Below are positions 28,066 to 38,410 of a DNA stretch of 64,000 bases, piece after piece; the first letter of the stretch is position 1; every line of letters begins with the position of its first letter. Under the pieces are notes generated by a model that made no database searches, had not been told where the DNA came from, and was given only the letters and a program-made list of their open reading frames with translations. Location of the stretch: positions 124,001 through 188,000 of the forward strand of contig NZ_CP010536.1 in NCBI RefSeq assembly GCF_000832305.1, read 5' to 3'. The position numbers and the translations under genes were made by a program. This DNA comes from Cupriavidus basilensis. Lineage in GTDB: Bacteria > Pseudomonadota > Gammaproteobacteria > Burkholderiales > Burkholderiaceae.

Positions 28066-28578
28066 TCAGATCGGCCGGGTTTCGTCCACGTCGGCACTGC
28101 GGCGCTGCGGCGCCAGCAGCATGCCGGTGGCCAGCGGCCACAGCAGCGCTTCGATGCCCGGCGCCAGCAGCAATTGCCAGCCGGGCAGCGGCGCGCCCAT
28201 GGCCAGGCGGATCAGCACCGGCACGGCGTGGGCGACAAACAGGAGCGGCAGCACGTGCAGCGCCTGGGTATAGACCGTGAACCACAGCACGCGGCGATGG
28301 ATGGTGATGGCGAAGTACGCCAGCAGCGAGTAAGCCATGGCGTGCTCGCCCAGCAGGCGCGCGTCATGCACGTCCATCAGCAGGCCGAGCGCGAATGCCA
28401 CGCCCATGCCGACCTTGCGCGGCTGGTGGATGTTCCAGAACACCAGCACCAGTGCCACCATGTCGGGCACCCACAGCGTGGTGCCCCAGGGCATCAGGTT
28501 GAACAGGAAGGCCAGCACGAAAGTCAGCGCGATAAACGCGGGGTTGACCGGGCGCAGCAGGTATTGGGGATTGGTCAA
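28066..28578 (-). CDS. mreD: Rod shape-determining protein MreD
   Basis: MreD is a small inner-membrane protein of the elongasome that works with MreC and MreB. The 170-residue product has about five hydrophobic segments (for example PAFIALTFVLAFLFNLMPWG and MVALVLVFWNIHQP). The start is a TTG at 28578 with AAGGAG eight bases upstream inside mreC, and it overlaps the mreC stop by four bases, so the genes are translationally coupled. Sequence similarity in this family is weak; position gives most of the confidence. Confidence 0.93.
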   Translation of the reverse strand: MTNPQYLLRPVNPAFIALTFVLAFLFNLMPWGTTLWVPDMVALVLVFWNIHQPRKVGMGVAFALGLLMDVHDARLLGEHAMAYSLLAYFAITIHRRVLWFTVYTQALHVLPLLFVAHAVPVLIRLAMGAPLPGWQLLLAPGIEALLWPLATGMLLAPQRRSADVDETRPI

Positions 28579-29615
28579 CGCTTGGGCTCCTTGGCCGGGG
28601 CGGGCTTGTCGGCGGGCTTTTCCGCCGGCTTGTCAGCCGGCTTGTCAGCAGGCTTTGCGGCAGGCTTTTCGGCCGGCCGCTCTCCCGAGCGTTCGGCATC
28701 CCGCACGCCCGGGCGGTTCGCCCTGACGCTTCGCACTTCCTTGGCGTCGCGTGGGCCGTCGATGGACTCGCGCGGCGGCAACTGCGCTTCGTAGCGGATC
28801 ACCAGCAACTGGCGGTGCGAACGCACGCCGGCCACCGGTTCGCAGTACACGCGCGAGAAGGCAGTATCGGCCTTGCGCTCGATCTGGACGATCTTGGCCA
28901 CCGGCAGGCCGGGCGGGTAGGTGCCGTCCAGGCCGGAGGTCACCAGCAGGTCGCCCTGCTGCAGGTCGGCCGAGGCGGCCATGAAGCGCAGGTCGAGCAG
29001 GCCGGCGCGGGCACCGCCAAAGGCCACGCTGCGCAAGCCGTTGCGCACTACCTGCACGGGAATGGCCTGCTCCTTGTCGGTCAGCAGCGTGACTTCGGAC
29101 TGAAATGGCGAAACCCGCGTGATCTGGCCGATCACGCCGCGTTCGTCGATCACGGGGTAGCCCGCGCGCAGGCCATGCTGGCTGCCGCGGTCGATCACGA
29201 TGCGCTGGCTATAGGGGTCGCGGGCGTCGTACAGGATCTCGGCCGCCGTCACCGGCGTGGCCGACTGCTGGACCAGGCCAAGCAGCTTGCGCAACTGGTT
29301 GTTCTCGGCCTCGAGCTGGGACTGGCGCACCGAACCCTCGGCCTCGGTCACCATGCGGCGCTTGAGGTCGCGGTTCTCGCTGGCGAGGGCGGCGGATGAC
29401 TGGGCGTAGTCGAAGGTGGCGCGCAGCGCGTCGCGCGGCACCAGCACCGTGCGCTCCACCGGCATCAGCACGGTGGCGGCAACCTGGCGCACCACGCGCA
29501 GGGCGTCAAAGCGCGCATCAACGATGAGCAGCGCCAGCGCGATCGTCACATAGAAGACGAGGCGCGCAACGGCGGAAGTGCCCTGCTTGAAGAGCGGCGG
29601 CGGAGTGTAATCCAT
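28575..29615 (-). CDS. mreC: Rod shape-determining protein MreC
   Basis: MreC is a bitopic periplasmic scaffold of the elongasome. The 346-residue protein has an N-terminal membrane span (about 16-34), a coiled-coil region (about 65-110, with LASENRDLKRRM), and the beta-barrel-type core with PVIDERGVIGQITRV and DLLVTSGLDGTYPPGLPVAKI. The tail (about 300-346) is a repetitive Ala-Asp/Glu-Lys-Pro segment (ADKPADKPAEKPADKPAP) that is probably disordered and is an addition to the usual fold. It follows mreB after a 202-base gap in which no gene is seen. Confidence 0.95.
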   Translation of the reverse strand: MDYTPPPLFKQGTSAVARLVFYVTIALALLIVDARFDALRVVRQVAATVLMPVERTVLVPRDALRATFDYAQSSAALASENRDLKRRMVTEAEGSVRQSQLEAENNQLRKLLGLVQQSATPVTAAEILYDARDPYSQRIVIDRGSQHGLRAGYPVIDERGVIGQITRVSPFQSEVTLLTDKEQAIPVQVVRNGLRSVAFGGARAGLLDLRFMAASADLQQGDLLVTSGLDGTYPPGLPVAKIVQIERKADTAFSRVYCEPVAGVRSHRQLLVIRYEAQLPPRESIDGPRDAKEVRSVRANRPGVRDAERSGERPAEKPAAKPADKPADKPAEKPADKPAPAKEPKR

Positions 29616-29817
29616 TTACCCGTGCGCTGGCAGAAAGGTCCCCCGGCGCCGCAGGCACGACCACGCCGCGCCACGCCAGCCGCAGTGGCTGGGGTGGCGC
29701 GGCGCGGTGTGGTGCACGGGGGCTGGCCGGGTCGGGAGGGTGGCGCGGCAAGGCGCTGCCCCGACCAGGTAGTCCGGCAGGCCGCGTCGCGCCACGTGCG
29801 AATCCTCTGCTTACGCT

Positions 29818-30933
<1,116 letters not shown>

Positions 30934-31121
30934 TCATAGCGACGGGTAGTATTAAGGCCCCCGATCGTCCGGTGGGGCCGGCGCCGTTGCCAGTCCGCGT
31001 TGTCATACGCCGCGAACTGCCAGGGCCAGGGCCGCCAACCAAGGCCGCTTTGCCAGGTGGCGAAAACAGCCTCTACGGGAACCTTTGATTAGACCACGCG
31101 CGAAAGTTCGGTGGAACGGCG

Positions 31122-31144
31122 CAGCAATTACAAATTAATTGCTG
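31122..31144. promoter_or_regulatory. CAGCAATTA / TAATTGCTG inverted repeat
   Basis: Nine-base arms (31122-31130 and 31136-31144) are perfectly complementary around CAAAT. The site is 260 bases upstream of mreB and 370 bases upstream of gatC, with no coding frame across it. The form is that of an operator for a dimeric regulator. No partner can be named. Confidence 0.4.
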
Positions 31145-31379
31145 GCGGGGGCGGCCTAATCGGAGGAACCTGTCTGTCATCCCTTGGGTGCCTTCAACCC
31201 CGCACCGGCGGGGGCGGTCGGGCCACAAGGCCAGTGCTGGCTGGCCCGGGCGCCGGAGTACGCCGCCGGGCGTTCCGCCGGAGTGTCTCGCCGAAGTGTC
31301 TCGGAAAGCTCCGGGGGAGGCGGTTTTGCACCAATGTGACGAAGGCGCGGCCAAAGGATGGCAACGCGCAATGATACCT

Positions 31380-31385
31380 TATAAT
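31380..31385 (+). promoter_or_regulatory. TATAAT -10 element, probable gat operon promoter
   Basis: A perfect TATAAT is rare in this GC-rich DNA. It lies 128 bases upstream of gatC on the same strand. No good -35 hexamer is seen 16-18 bases upstream. A short CCCCC/GGGGG hairpin begins two bases after it, which would be at or just before the transcript start. Confidence 0.45.
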
Positions 31386-31512
31386 TCCCCCTGTTTCGGG
31401 GGCTTCTTCCTCGAAAAAACCTGTAACTTTGACGATTCCCGGGCGCTCCCGGCAGCACTCGCCCGGCCCGCCCCGGCCGCGCCCGCATCGCCTTTCGCAC
31501 CGACCCCAAGCC

Positions 31513-31812
31513 ATGGCTCTCGACCTATCCGACGTCAAGCGCATCGCCCACCTTGCCCGCATCGAAATCAACGATGACGAGGCTGGGCAGACGCTTGTGC
31601 AGCTCAATCAATTCTTCTCCCTGGTCGAACAGATGCAGGCGGTCGACACCACCGGCATCGTGCCGCTGGCCCACCCGCTGTCCGCGGTGCGCGAGATGTC
31701 GCAGCGGCTGCGCGACGACGTGGTCACCGAGCCCAACCGCCGCGAGGACTACCAGCGTCCCGCTCCGGCCACCGAAGGCGGCCTCTACCTGGTGCCCAAG
31801 GTCATCGAATAA
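31513..31812 (+). CDS. gatC: Asp-tRNA(Asn)/Glu-tRNA(Gln) amidotransferase subunit GatC
   Basis: GatC is the small subunit that holds GatA and GatB together in the tRNA-dependent amidotransferase. The 99-residue protein shows the family pattern [13 protein letters not shown] at the N-terminus, then [13 protein letters not shown] and PLAHPL, and a C-terminal [16 protein letters not shown]. The ATG at 31513 starts [12 protein letters not shown]; a longer upstream frame is not supported. It is the first gene of the gat operon. Confidence 0.96.
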   Translation: MALDLSDVKRIAHLARIEINDDEAGQTLVQLNQFFSLVEQMQAVDTTGIVPLAHPLSAVREMSQRLRDDVVTEPNRREDYQRPAPATEGGLYLVPKVIE

Positions 31813-31907
31813 AGGTCAGACGCACCCCGGCCCTCGACCCAGCGGCTGCGCCGCGCCGCCCCCAGGCTGCGCCGGCAGCCATCACCTGCCAAGCCAAACC
31901 GACCGAC

Positions 31908-33413
31908 ATGCCCTTTTCCGCAACTTCCGTGACCTCCCTGCGCGAGCTTTCCGACGCGCTGGCGGCCCGCTCCGTCTCCGCCGAAGAACTGGCGCGCGAT
32001 TACCTGGCCCGTATCGAGCAGGCCGGCGCGCTCAACGCCTTTGTCGACGTCAACCCCGAACTCACCCTGGCGCAGGCGCGTGCCGCCGACGCGCGCCGCG
32101 CGCGCGGCGAAGCCGGCCCGCTGACCGGCGTGCCGATTGCCCACAAGGATGTGTTCGTCACCCGTGGCTGGCGCGCCACGGCGGGCTCGCGCATGCTGGC
32201 CAACTACGAAAGCCCGTTCGACGCGGCCGTGGTCGAGCGCCTCGCCGCCGCCGGCATGGTCACGCTGGGCAAGACCAATATGGACGAGTTCGCGATGGGC
32301 TCGTCCAATGAGAACTCGCACTTCGGCCCGGTCCGGAACCCCTGGGACGCCAGCCGCGTGCCGGGTGGCTCCTCGGGCGGCTCCGCTGCCGCCGTGGCCG
32401 CCGGCCTGGCGCCTGCCGCCACCGGCACCGACACCGGGGGCTCGATCCGCCAGCCGGCCTCGTTCTCCGGCATCACCGGCATCAAGCCTACCTATGGGCG
32501 CGTGTCGCGCTACGGCATGATCGCCTTCGCCTCCTCGCTCGACCAGGGCGGCCCGATGGCGCATACCGCCGAGGATTGCGCCATGCTGCTGGGCGGCATG
32601 GCCGGCTTCGACGAGCGCGACTCCACCAGCGTTGCGCCCGCCCTGGGCGGCGTCGACGAGGACTACACCCGCCTGCTGGGCCAGGCGCGGGCTGGCGCCA
32701 GTGCCGGCAAGCCGTTGTCAGGGCTGCGCATCGGCCTGCCGAAGGAATATTTCGGCAAGGGCCTGGCAGCGGACGTGGAGCAGGCCGTGCGCGCGGCGCT
32801 TGCCGAGTACGAAAAGCTGGGCGCCACGCTGGTCGAGGTGTCTCTGCCCAAGACCGAACTGTCGATCCCCGTGTACTACGTGATCGCGCCGGCCGAGGCA
32901 TCGTCCAACCTGTCGCGCTTTGACGGCGTGCGCTTTGGCCATCGCGCCGCCGAGTACCGCGACCTGATGGACATGTACAAGAAGACCCGCGCCGAAGGCT
33001 TCGGCCCCGAGGTCAAGCGCCGCATCATGGTGGGCGCCTATGTGCTGTCGCACGGCTACTACGACGCCTACTACCTGCAGGCACAAAAGATCCGCCGCAT
33101 CATTGCTGACGATTTCCAGCGCGCCTTCACCCAGTGCGACGTGATCATGGGCCCGGTGGCGCCCACGGTGGCGTGGAAGCTCGGCGAGAAGAGCGCGGAC
33201 CCGGTGCAGATGTACCTGGCCGACATCTTCACGCTGTCGACCAGCCTGGCCGGCCTGCCGGGCATGAGCGTGCCCTGCGGGCTGGGCGAGGGCGGCATGC
33301 CGGTTGGCCTGCAGCTGATCGGCAACTACTTTGGCGAGGCCGAGCTGCTGCAAACGGCGCACGCCTTCCAGCAGGCAACGGACTGGCACCTGCGCCGGCC
33401 CGCGCAGGCATGA
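31908..33413 (+). CDS. gatA: Asp-tRNA(Asn)/Glu-tRNA(Gln) amidotransferase subunit GatA
   Basis: GatA is the amidase subunit that releases ammonia from glutamine for transamidation of mischarged tRNA. The 501-residue protein has the amidase-signature triad Lys80 (AHKDVFVT), cis-Ser155 (GGSSGGS) and Ser179 (TDTGGS). Presence of gatCAB implies that Gln-tRNA and/or Asn-tRNA is made indirectly here. Its stop overlaps the next gene by four bases (ATGA). Two unrelated genes separate it from gatB. Confidence 0.97.
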   Translation: MPFSATSVTSLRELSDALAARSVSAEELARDYLARIEQAGALNAFVDVNPELTLAQARAADARRARGEAGPLTGVPIAHKDVFVTRGWRATAGSRMLANYESPFDAAVVERLAAAGMVTLGKTNMDEFAMGSSNENSHFGPVRNPWDASRVPGGSSGGSAAAVAAGLAPAATGTDTGGSIRQPASFSGITGIKPTYGRVSRYGMIAFASSLDQGGPMAHTAEDCAMLLGGMAGFDERDSTSVAPALGGVDEDYTRLLGQARAGASAGKPLSGLRIGLPKEYFGKGLAADVEQAVRAALAEYEKLGATLVEVSLPKTELSIPVYYVIAPAEASSNLSRFDGVRFGHRAAEYRDLMDMYKKTRAEGFGPEVKRRIMVGAYVLSHGYYDAYYLQAQKIRRIIADDFQRAFTQCDVIMGPVAPTVAWKLGEKSADPVQMYLADIFTLSTSLAGLPGMSVPCGLGEGGMPVGLQLIGNYFGEAELLQTAHAFQQATDWHLRRPAQA

Positions 33414-33877
33414 TCGCAGCGCGCTGGCTGTCGCGCATCGTGCTCGGCATCGGGCTGGCCGCCGCATTGGCGGCCTGCATCCCGCTGCCGCGCTTTGGCG
33501 GCAAGCCCCCGCCCATTGCCAGCCGCGACATCGACCTTGCCGGCGATTGCCGCCGCACCGAGGAAGACGGCTTTCGCGAGGATGCGCAGGTGCGCGTGGC
33601 GGACAACACCGTGCAGCAGTTGTCATGGAAGCTGTGGGTGGGCAAGCGCGGCTCGTGCAGCTTCAACCTGGCCGAATTCCGCCAGACCCAGAAGAAGCCG
33701 CATATCGAGCTGCGCGCCAATGACGGCAGCGCCTGCAAGCTGATGATCTGGCAGGATCCGCGCCGGGTCACGCTCGCGCACGCCAATTGCGAGGCACGCT
33801 GCTCGCCGGGCATCTACGAAGAAGCCTGGCCGGTGATGTTCGAGCCTGGCGGCGGCGGCTGCGCGCAGACCCGATGA
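33410..33877 (+). CDS. Hypothetical lipoprotein
   Basis: This 155-residue protein has a lipoprotein signal ([23 protein letters not shown]) with lipobox LAAC, so Cys23 would be lipidated and the protein placed in the envelope. The mature part has regularly spaced Cys residues (GDCRRTE, GSCSFN, SACKLM, NCEARC), which could form disulfides in the periplasm. No family was recognised. The start overlaps the gatA stop and the end overlaps the next gene, each by four bases, so it is translationally locked into the gat operon. Confidence 0.75.
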   Translation: MIAARWLSRIVLGIGLAAALAACIPLPRFGGKPPPIASRDIDLAGDCRRTEEDGFREDAQVRVADNTVQQLSWKLWVGKRGSCSFNLAEFRQTQKKPHIELRANDGSACKLMIWQDPRRVTLAHANCEARCSPGIYEEAWPVMFEPGGGGCAQTR

Positions 33878-34845
33878 ACCCGCTCAACGCCATGTCCCGA
33901 ACCGCCCACGGTTGCATCGCCGCTCGCCTGAAAGCCTTCAGCCTGGGCGCGTGCGCCTTGCTGCTGGCAAGCCACGCCGTGCTGGTGCGGGCCGTGGTTC
34001 CAGCGGCCGGCGAGCGCGCCATGCCGGCCGCGCAGGCGGTGCGTTTCCCGGGCGCCGACGGCGGCCAGCCGCTCAGCGGCTACTGGTTCGTGCCGCAGCG
34101 CAGCGCTGCGGCCCCGGCCCCGGCCGTACGCGTGGTGATTGCGCTGCACGGCTGCGGCGGCCTGCACCGCAGTGGCGGCGCGGATGCGGCGGCGCTCCAG
34201 AGCCGTTACCGCGAGTACGTGCAGTGGCTGACCGCGCGCGGCTACGCGGTGCTGCTACCCGACAGTTTCGGCCCGCGCGGCAAACCGGACGGCATCTGCA
34301 CCGAACGCCTGGACAGCCGCGACATCGACGACGCCACGCGGCGCGGCGATGTGCTGGCGGCGCTGCAGTGGCTGGCGCGGCAGCCCGGCGTGGACACTGA
34401 GCATATCGTGCTGCTGGGCTGGTCCAACGGCGCGCAGGCGGTGCTCAGCGCCATCGACGCCAGTCGCGACTGGCCGGCGGGCGCACCGGCGATCGAGCGC
34501 GCCGTGGCCTTTTACCCGGGCTGCAAGAGCGCGGTGCAGCGGCATGAGTACCGCCTGCGCACGCCCTTGCTGCTGCTGACCGGCGGCGCCGACGACTGGA
34601 CCCCCGCCACCCGCTGCGCCATGCTGCGCGAGGCGGTCGCGGCGCGCCAGCCGGATGCACGTTTTCGCCTGGAGATCTATCCCGGCGCGTATCACGGCTT
34701 TGACGGCACCGAGCCGCTGCGGGTGCGGCGCGATGTGCCTAGCGGCTCGCGTCAAGGCCAGGGCGTGACCGTGGGCGGCGACCCGATCTCGCGCGATGCG
34801 GCGCTGGCGCAATTGGATTCATGGCTGGCCAGCCCGAATCCGTGA
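33874..34845 (+). CDS. Dienelactone hydrolase-family alpha/beta hydrolase, exported
   Basis: This 323-residue alpha/beta hydrolase has an N-terminal hydrophobic export segment (FSLGACALLLASHAVLVRA). The oxyanion region is ALHGCGGLHR, the nucleophile elbow is GWSNGAQ (a G-x-S-x-G variant with Ser before Asn-Gly), the acid Asp is likely in GGADDWTP, and the His in GAYHGFDG. The family includes dienelactone hydrolases and envelope esterases; the substrate is unknown. It starts in a four-base overlap with the lipoprotein gene and is followed by a short tandem repeat and gatB. Confidence 0.83.
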   Translation: MNPLNAMSRTAHGCIAARLKAFSLGACALLLASHAVLVRAVVPAAGERAMPAAQAVRFPGADGGQPLSGYWFVPQRSAAAPAPAVRVVIALHGCGGLHRSGGADAAALQSRYREYVQWLTARGYAVLLPDSFGPRGKPDGICTERLDSRDIDDATRRGDVLAALQWLARQPGVDTEHIVLLGWSNGAQAVLSAIDASRDWPAGAPAIERAVAFYPGCKSAVQRHEYRLRTPLLLLTGGADDWTPATRCAMLREAVAARQPDARFRLEIYPGAYHGFDGTEPLRVRRDVPSGSRQGQGVTVGGDPISRDAALAQLDSWLASPNP

Positions 34846-34868
34846 CAGAACACGTAGCAGTACATAGC

Positions 34869-34908
34869 CACACGCAGGCACACGCAGGCACACGCAGGCA
34901 CACGTAGC
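34869..34908 (+). repeat. 10-bp tandem repeat upstream of gatB
   Basis: Three exact copies of CACACGCAGG (34869-34898) are followed by one diverged copy, CACACGTAGC. Related GTAGCA words extend to about 34921. The array lies in the 106-base gap between the hydrolase gene and gatB, about 45 bases before the gatB start. It is low in G-runs and unlikely to fold. The role is unknown. Confidence 0.8.
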
Positions 34909-34951
34909 AAACAAGTAGCAACACATACAGCACACGAACAGGAATACCGCC

Positions 34952-36412
34952 ATGCAATGGGAAGTGGTGATCGGCCTCGAGACGCACACGCAGTTGTCGA
35001 CGGCCTCCAAGATTTTTTCCGGTACCTCCACCGCCTTCGGCGCGGCGCCGAACACGCAAGCCTCGCCGGTTGATCTGGCGCTGCCCGGCGTGTTGCCGGT
35101 GCTTAACCGCGGCGCGGTCGAGCGCGCCATCCAGTTCGGCCTGGCGATCGGCGCCACCATCGCGCCGCGCAGCATCTTCGCACGCAAGAATTACTTCTAC
35201 CCCGACCTGCCCAAGGGCTACCAGATCAGCCAGTACGAGCTGCCGGTGGTACAGGGCGGCAGCATCAGCATCCAGGTCGAAGGCAAGAAGGGCGAAACCT
35301 ACGAAAAGACCGTGCAGCTCACGCGCGCCCACCTCGAGGAAGACGCCGGCAAGTCGCTGCACGAAGATTTCGCCGGCATGACCGGCATTGACCTGAACCG
35401 CGCCGGCACGCCGCTGCTGGAGATCGTCACCGAGCCCGACATGCGCAGCTCGGCCGAGGCCGTGGCCTACGCCAAAGCCCTGCACGCGCTGGTGATGTGG
35501 CTGGGCATCTGCGACGGCAACATGCAGGAAGGCAGCTTCCGCTGCGACGCCAACGTGTCGGTGCGCCCCTACGGCAGCCCCAAGCTGGGCACGCGCCGCG
35601 AGATCAAGAACCTGAACTCGTTCCGCTTCCTGCAGCAGGCCATCGACTACGAAGTCCAGTGGCAGATCGCCGAGATCGAGGACGGCCGCGAAATCCAGCA
35701 GGCCACCGTGCTGTTCGACCCGGACACCGGCGAGACGCGCGCGATGCGCACCAAGGAAGACGCGCACGACTACCGCTACTTCCCCGACCCCGACCTGCTG
35801 CCGCTGGAGATCGACGCCGCCTGGATCGAACGCGTGAAGTCCGCGCTGCCGGAGCTGCCGGTGGCCATGCAAGCGCGCCTGGTGTCGCAATACGGCTTGT
35901 CCGCCTACGACGCCAGCGTGCTGACCGCCTCCAAGTCGCTCGCGAACTATTTCGAGGCGGTGGTCGCCGAAGCTGGCACGGCCAATGCCAAGCCCGCTGC
36001 CAACTGGCTGATGGGCGACGTGTCGTCGCTGCTCAACCGCGAAGGCATCGCGCTGGAAGCCGCCCCGGTCAAGCCGGCGCAGCTGGCCAAGCTGCTGGTG
36101 CGCATTGCCGACGGCACGGTGTCCAACAACACGGCCAAGAAGGATGTCTTCCCGGCCATGTGGGCGGGCGAGGCAGGTGCCGACGCCGACGCCATCATCG
36201 CGGCCAAGGGCCTCAAGCAGATGTCCGACTCGGGCGAGCTGGAAAAGATCATCGACGACGTGCTGGCTGCCAATGCGAAGTCGGTGGAGGAGTTCCGCGC
36301 TGGCAAGGAGAAGGCGTTCAACGCGCTGGTCGGCCAGGCCATGAAGGCCACCAAGGGCAAGGGGAATCCTGCTCAGGTGAATGAGTTGCTGAAGAGGAAG
36401 TTGGGGGCATAG
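34952..36412 (+). CDS. gatB: Asp-tRNA(Asn)/Glu-tRNA(Gln) amidotransferase subunit GatB
   Basis: GatB is the kinase/transamidase subunit that phosphorylates the mischarged Glu or Asp and amidates it. The 486-residue length is usual. Family motifs are [13 protein letters not shown] at the start, [29 protein letters not shown] and [12 protein letters not shown]. The C-terminal QueT/GatB tail domain ends [15 protein letters not shown]. It belongs functionally with gatC-gatA although two other genes intervene. Confidence 0.97.
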   Translation: MQWEVVIGLETHTQLSTASKIFSGTSTAFGAAPNTQASPVDLALPGVLPVLNRGAVERAIQFGLAIGATIAPRSIFARKNYFYPDLPKGYQISQYELPVVQGGSISIQVEGKKGETYEKTVQLTRAHLEEDAGKSLHEDFAGMTGIDLNRAGTPLLEIVTEPDMRSSAEAVAYAKALHALVMWLGICDGNMQEGSFRCDANVSVRPYGSPKLGTRREIKNLNSFRFLQQAIDYEVQWQIAEIEDGREIQQATVLFDPDTGETRAMRTKEDAHDYRYFPDPDLLPLEIDAAWIERVKSALPELPVAMQARLVSQYGLSAYDASVLTASKSLANYFEAVVAEAGTANAKPAANWLMGDVSSLLNREGIALEAAPVKPAQLAKLLVRIADGTVSNNTAKKDVFPAMWAGEAGADADAIIAAKGLKQMSDSGELEKIIDDVLAANAKSVEEFRAGKEKAFNALVGQAMKATKGKGNPAQVNELLKRKLGA

Positions 36413-36581
36413 GGGACGTAGGGGGAGAGGGGCTTTTGGGGGGGCTTTTTGCTGTCTATTTCATCGGCAAAGAGCCCGCAAATCCAAGCCCTTGCGCCCG
36501 GAAACCAGCGCCGACCCTCCCCCCCGAAACCTCCCCCTGACCATTTGCTAAACTGCCCCCCAAACAATCCGGTTGAAGCCA

Positions 36582-37250
36582 ATGAACGCCCAAGAAGTTG
36601 CCTCCTACCTGCAGACCAATCCCCGGTTCTTCGAAGACAACGCCGAACTGCTGGCCGCGGTGCAACTCACCAGCCCGCACAGCCACCGCGCGGTGTCGCT
36701 GCAGGAGCGCCAGATGGAAATCCTGCGCGAGAAAAACAAGGGCCTGGAGCTGAAGCTGGCGGACCTGGTTCGCCACGGCCATGACAACGACCGCACCCAG
36801 CAGCGCATGCACGCCTGGCAGTTGCGCCTGCTGGCCGAGGTGGACTCGCACGCGCTGCCGTATGCGGTGCAGGACGGCCTGCAGCAAGTGTTCGACGTGC
36901 CTGGCGTGGCCCTCAAGCTGTGGAATGTGGCTGAGAGCTACGCGCACATGGAAGTGGCGCAGGGCGCGACCGAAGACGTCCGCCTGTTTGCCGAGGGCCT
37001 GCGCGCGCCGTATTGCGGCGCCAACAGTGGCTTCGAGGCCGCGGCCTGGCTGGAGCGCGACGACATCGCCTCGCTGGCCATGGTGACGTTGCGCGTGCCC
37101 ACGCGCGACGCCGGCGCGCTCGGCGCGGCCTTTGGCCTGCTGGTGCTGGGCTCGCCCGAACCGCGCCGTTTCCACGAGGGCATGGGCACGGCCTACCTGG
37201 CGCAGATCGGCGAAGTGGCCGGCGCCGCGCTGAACCGCCTGCGCGACTGA
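36582..37250 (+). CDS. DUF484 family protein
   Basis: This 222-residue protein of the DUF484 family begins AQEVASYLQTNPRFFEDNAELL, with a coiled coil (about 40-70, LQERQMEILREKNKGLELKLADL) and a GAF-like C-terminal half. Its function is unknown. DUF484 lies directly before xerC in many proteobacteria, as here, with the stop and the xerC ATG sharing one base. The ATG at 36582 is chosen over a TTG at 36573. Confidence 0.9.
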   Translation: MNAQEVASYLQTNPRFFEDNAELLAAVQLTSPHSHRAVSLQERQMEILREKNKGLELKLADLVRHGHDNDRTQQRMHAWQLRLLAEVDSHALPYAVQDGLQQVFDVPGVALKLWNVAESYAHMEVAQGATEDVRLFAEGLRAPYCGANSGFEAAAWLERDDIASLAMVTLRVPTRDAGALGAAFGLLVLGSPEPRRFHEGMGTAYLAQIGEVAGAALNRLRD

Positions 37251-38410
37251 TGGCGCCGCGCCGCGCGCGCAAGGCCGCTTCGCCCGTGGCGAAGAAGCCG
37301 GCCGCGCGCAAGCAAGCCGCCGAGGCGCCGCTGGGCAAGCCGCCGCCCGACCCGGTCGTGCTGCGCTATCTGGAGTGGCTCGCCAGCAGCCGCAAGCTGG
37401 CTGTCCACACGCTGACCAACTACGCCCGCGACCTGTCGGTGCTGCAAGCGCACGCCGCGCGCCATGCGCCGGGTATTGCGCTGTTGTCGCTGCAGACCCA
37501 CCATATCCGCGCCTTTGCCGCGCGCATGCACGGTGGCGGCCTGGCCGGCACCAGCATTGCCCGCACGCTGTCGGCGTGGCGCGGCTTCTTTTTGTGGGCC
37601 GCGCGCCATGGACTGGGCGTGGAGGCCAATCCGGTGGACGGCGTGCGCGCGCCCAAATCCGGGCACCGGCTGCCCAAGGCCTTGTCGGTGGAGCACGCGG
37701 TGGCGCTGGTCTCGCACAGCGCGGGCGACGGCGCCGAGGGCCGGCGCGACCAGGCTGTCTACGAGTTGTTCTATTCCAGCGGACTGCGCGTGTCGGAGCT
37801 GGTGCAGCTGGACGCGCGCTATGCCGAGGACGGGGAATACCGCTCCGCCGGCTGGATCGACATGGACGGCGCTGAGGTCACGGTGATCGGCAAGGGCTCG
37901 CGACGGCGCACCGTGCCCGTCGGCAGCAAGGCGATGGAAGCGCTGCGCGCGTGGCTGGCGGTGCGCCCGGAGCTGCTGCGCCCCGGCGCGCTGCCGGATG
38001 ATGCGCATGCGCTGTTCCTGAGCGTGCGCGGGCGGCGCTTGCCGGCACGTACCGTGCAGTTGCGCATCAAGCAGCAGGCGCTCCGGGCCGGCGTGCCGAC
38101 CGACGTGCATCCGCACATGCTGCGGCACTCCTTCGCCACCCATGTGCTGCAATCCTCGGGCGACCTGCGCGCGGTGCAGGAGATGCTCGGGCACGCCAGC
38201 GTGGCCACCACCCAGATCTATACCGCGCTGGATTTCCAGCACCTGGCCAAGGTCTATGACAAGGCGCATCCGCGCGCGGGCAGGGCGCACTCAGGGCCGG
38301 CGCCGGTGGTTGCTCGGGTAGTTGCCCCGGAAGTTGCTCCGGTGGCCGCGCCGAAGGCCGTGGATGAGGGCAAGGATGCAGAAGATGCCGAAGCCGGGAA
38401 GGACGGCTAG
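37250..38410 (+). CDS. xerC: Tyrosine recombinase XerC
   Basis: XerC with XerD resolves chromosome dimers at dif during division. The 386-residue protein has an N-terminal SAM-like core-binding domain (about 35-125) and a catalytic domain with all six residues visible: Arg180 (SGLRVSEL), Lys215 (GKGSRRRTV), His289 and Arg292 (HMLRH), His315 (GHAS) and the nucleophile Tyr324 (TQIYT). About 25 basic residues precede the usual start, and a low-complexity tail of about 45 residues follows. The ATG overlaps the DUF484 stop by one base. The 3' end overlaps the convergent LysR gene by four bases. Confidence 0.95.
   Translation: MAPRRARKAASPVAKKPAARKQAAEAPLGKPPPDPVVLRYLEWLASSRKLAVHTLTNYARDLSVLQAHAARHAPGIALLSLQTHHIRAFAARMHGGGLAGTSIARTLSAWRGFFLWAARHGLGVEANPVDGVRAPKSGHRLPKALSVEHAVALVSHSAGDGAEGRRDQAVYELFYSSGLRVSELVQLDARYAEDGEYRSAGWIDMDGAEVTVIGKGSRRRTVPVGSKAMEALRAWLAVRPELLRPGALPDDAHALFLSVRGRRLPARTVQLRIKQQALRAGVPTDVHPHMLRHSFATHVLQSSGDLRAVQEMLGHASVATTQIYTALDFQHLAKVYDKAHPRAGRAHSGPAPVVARVVAPEVAPVAAPKAVDEGKDAEDAEAGKDG

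Noticed and set aside
25798..28794. Plus-strand open frame of 998 codons opposite mrdA, mreD and mreC
   Set aside because: It is a shadow of three real genes on the minus strand and shows no domain.
34869..34908. Tandem array considered as a CRISPR-like repeat
   Set aside because: The units are 10 bases with no spacers, and no cas gene is present.
36413..36581. G-rich stretch after gatB considered as a terminator
   Set aside because: No stem could be drawn that pairs the G-runs with a matching C-rich arm next to a T-run.
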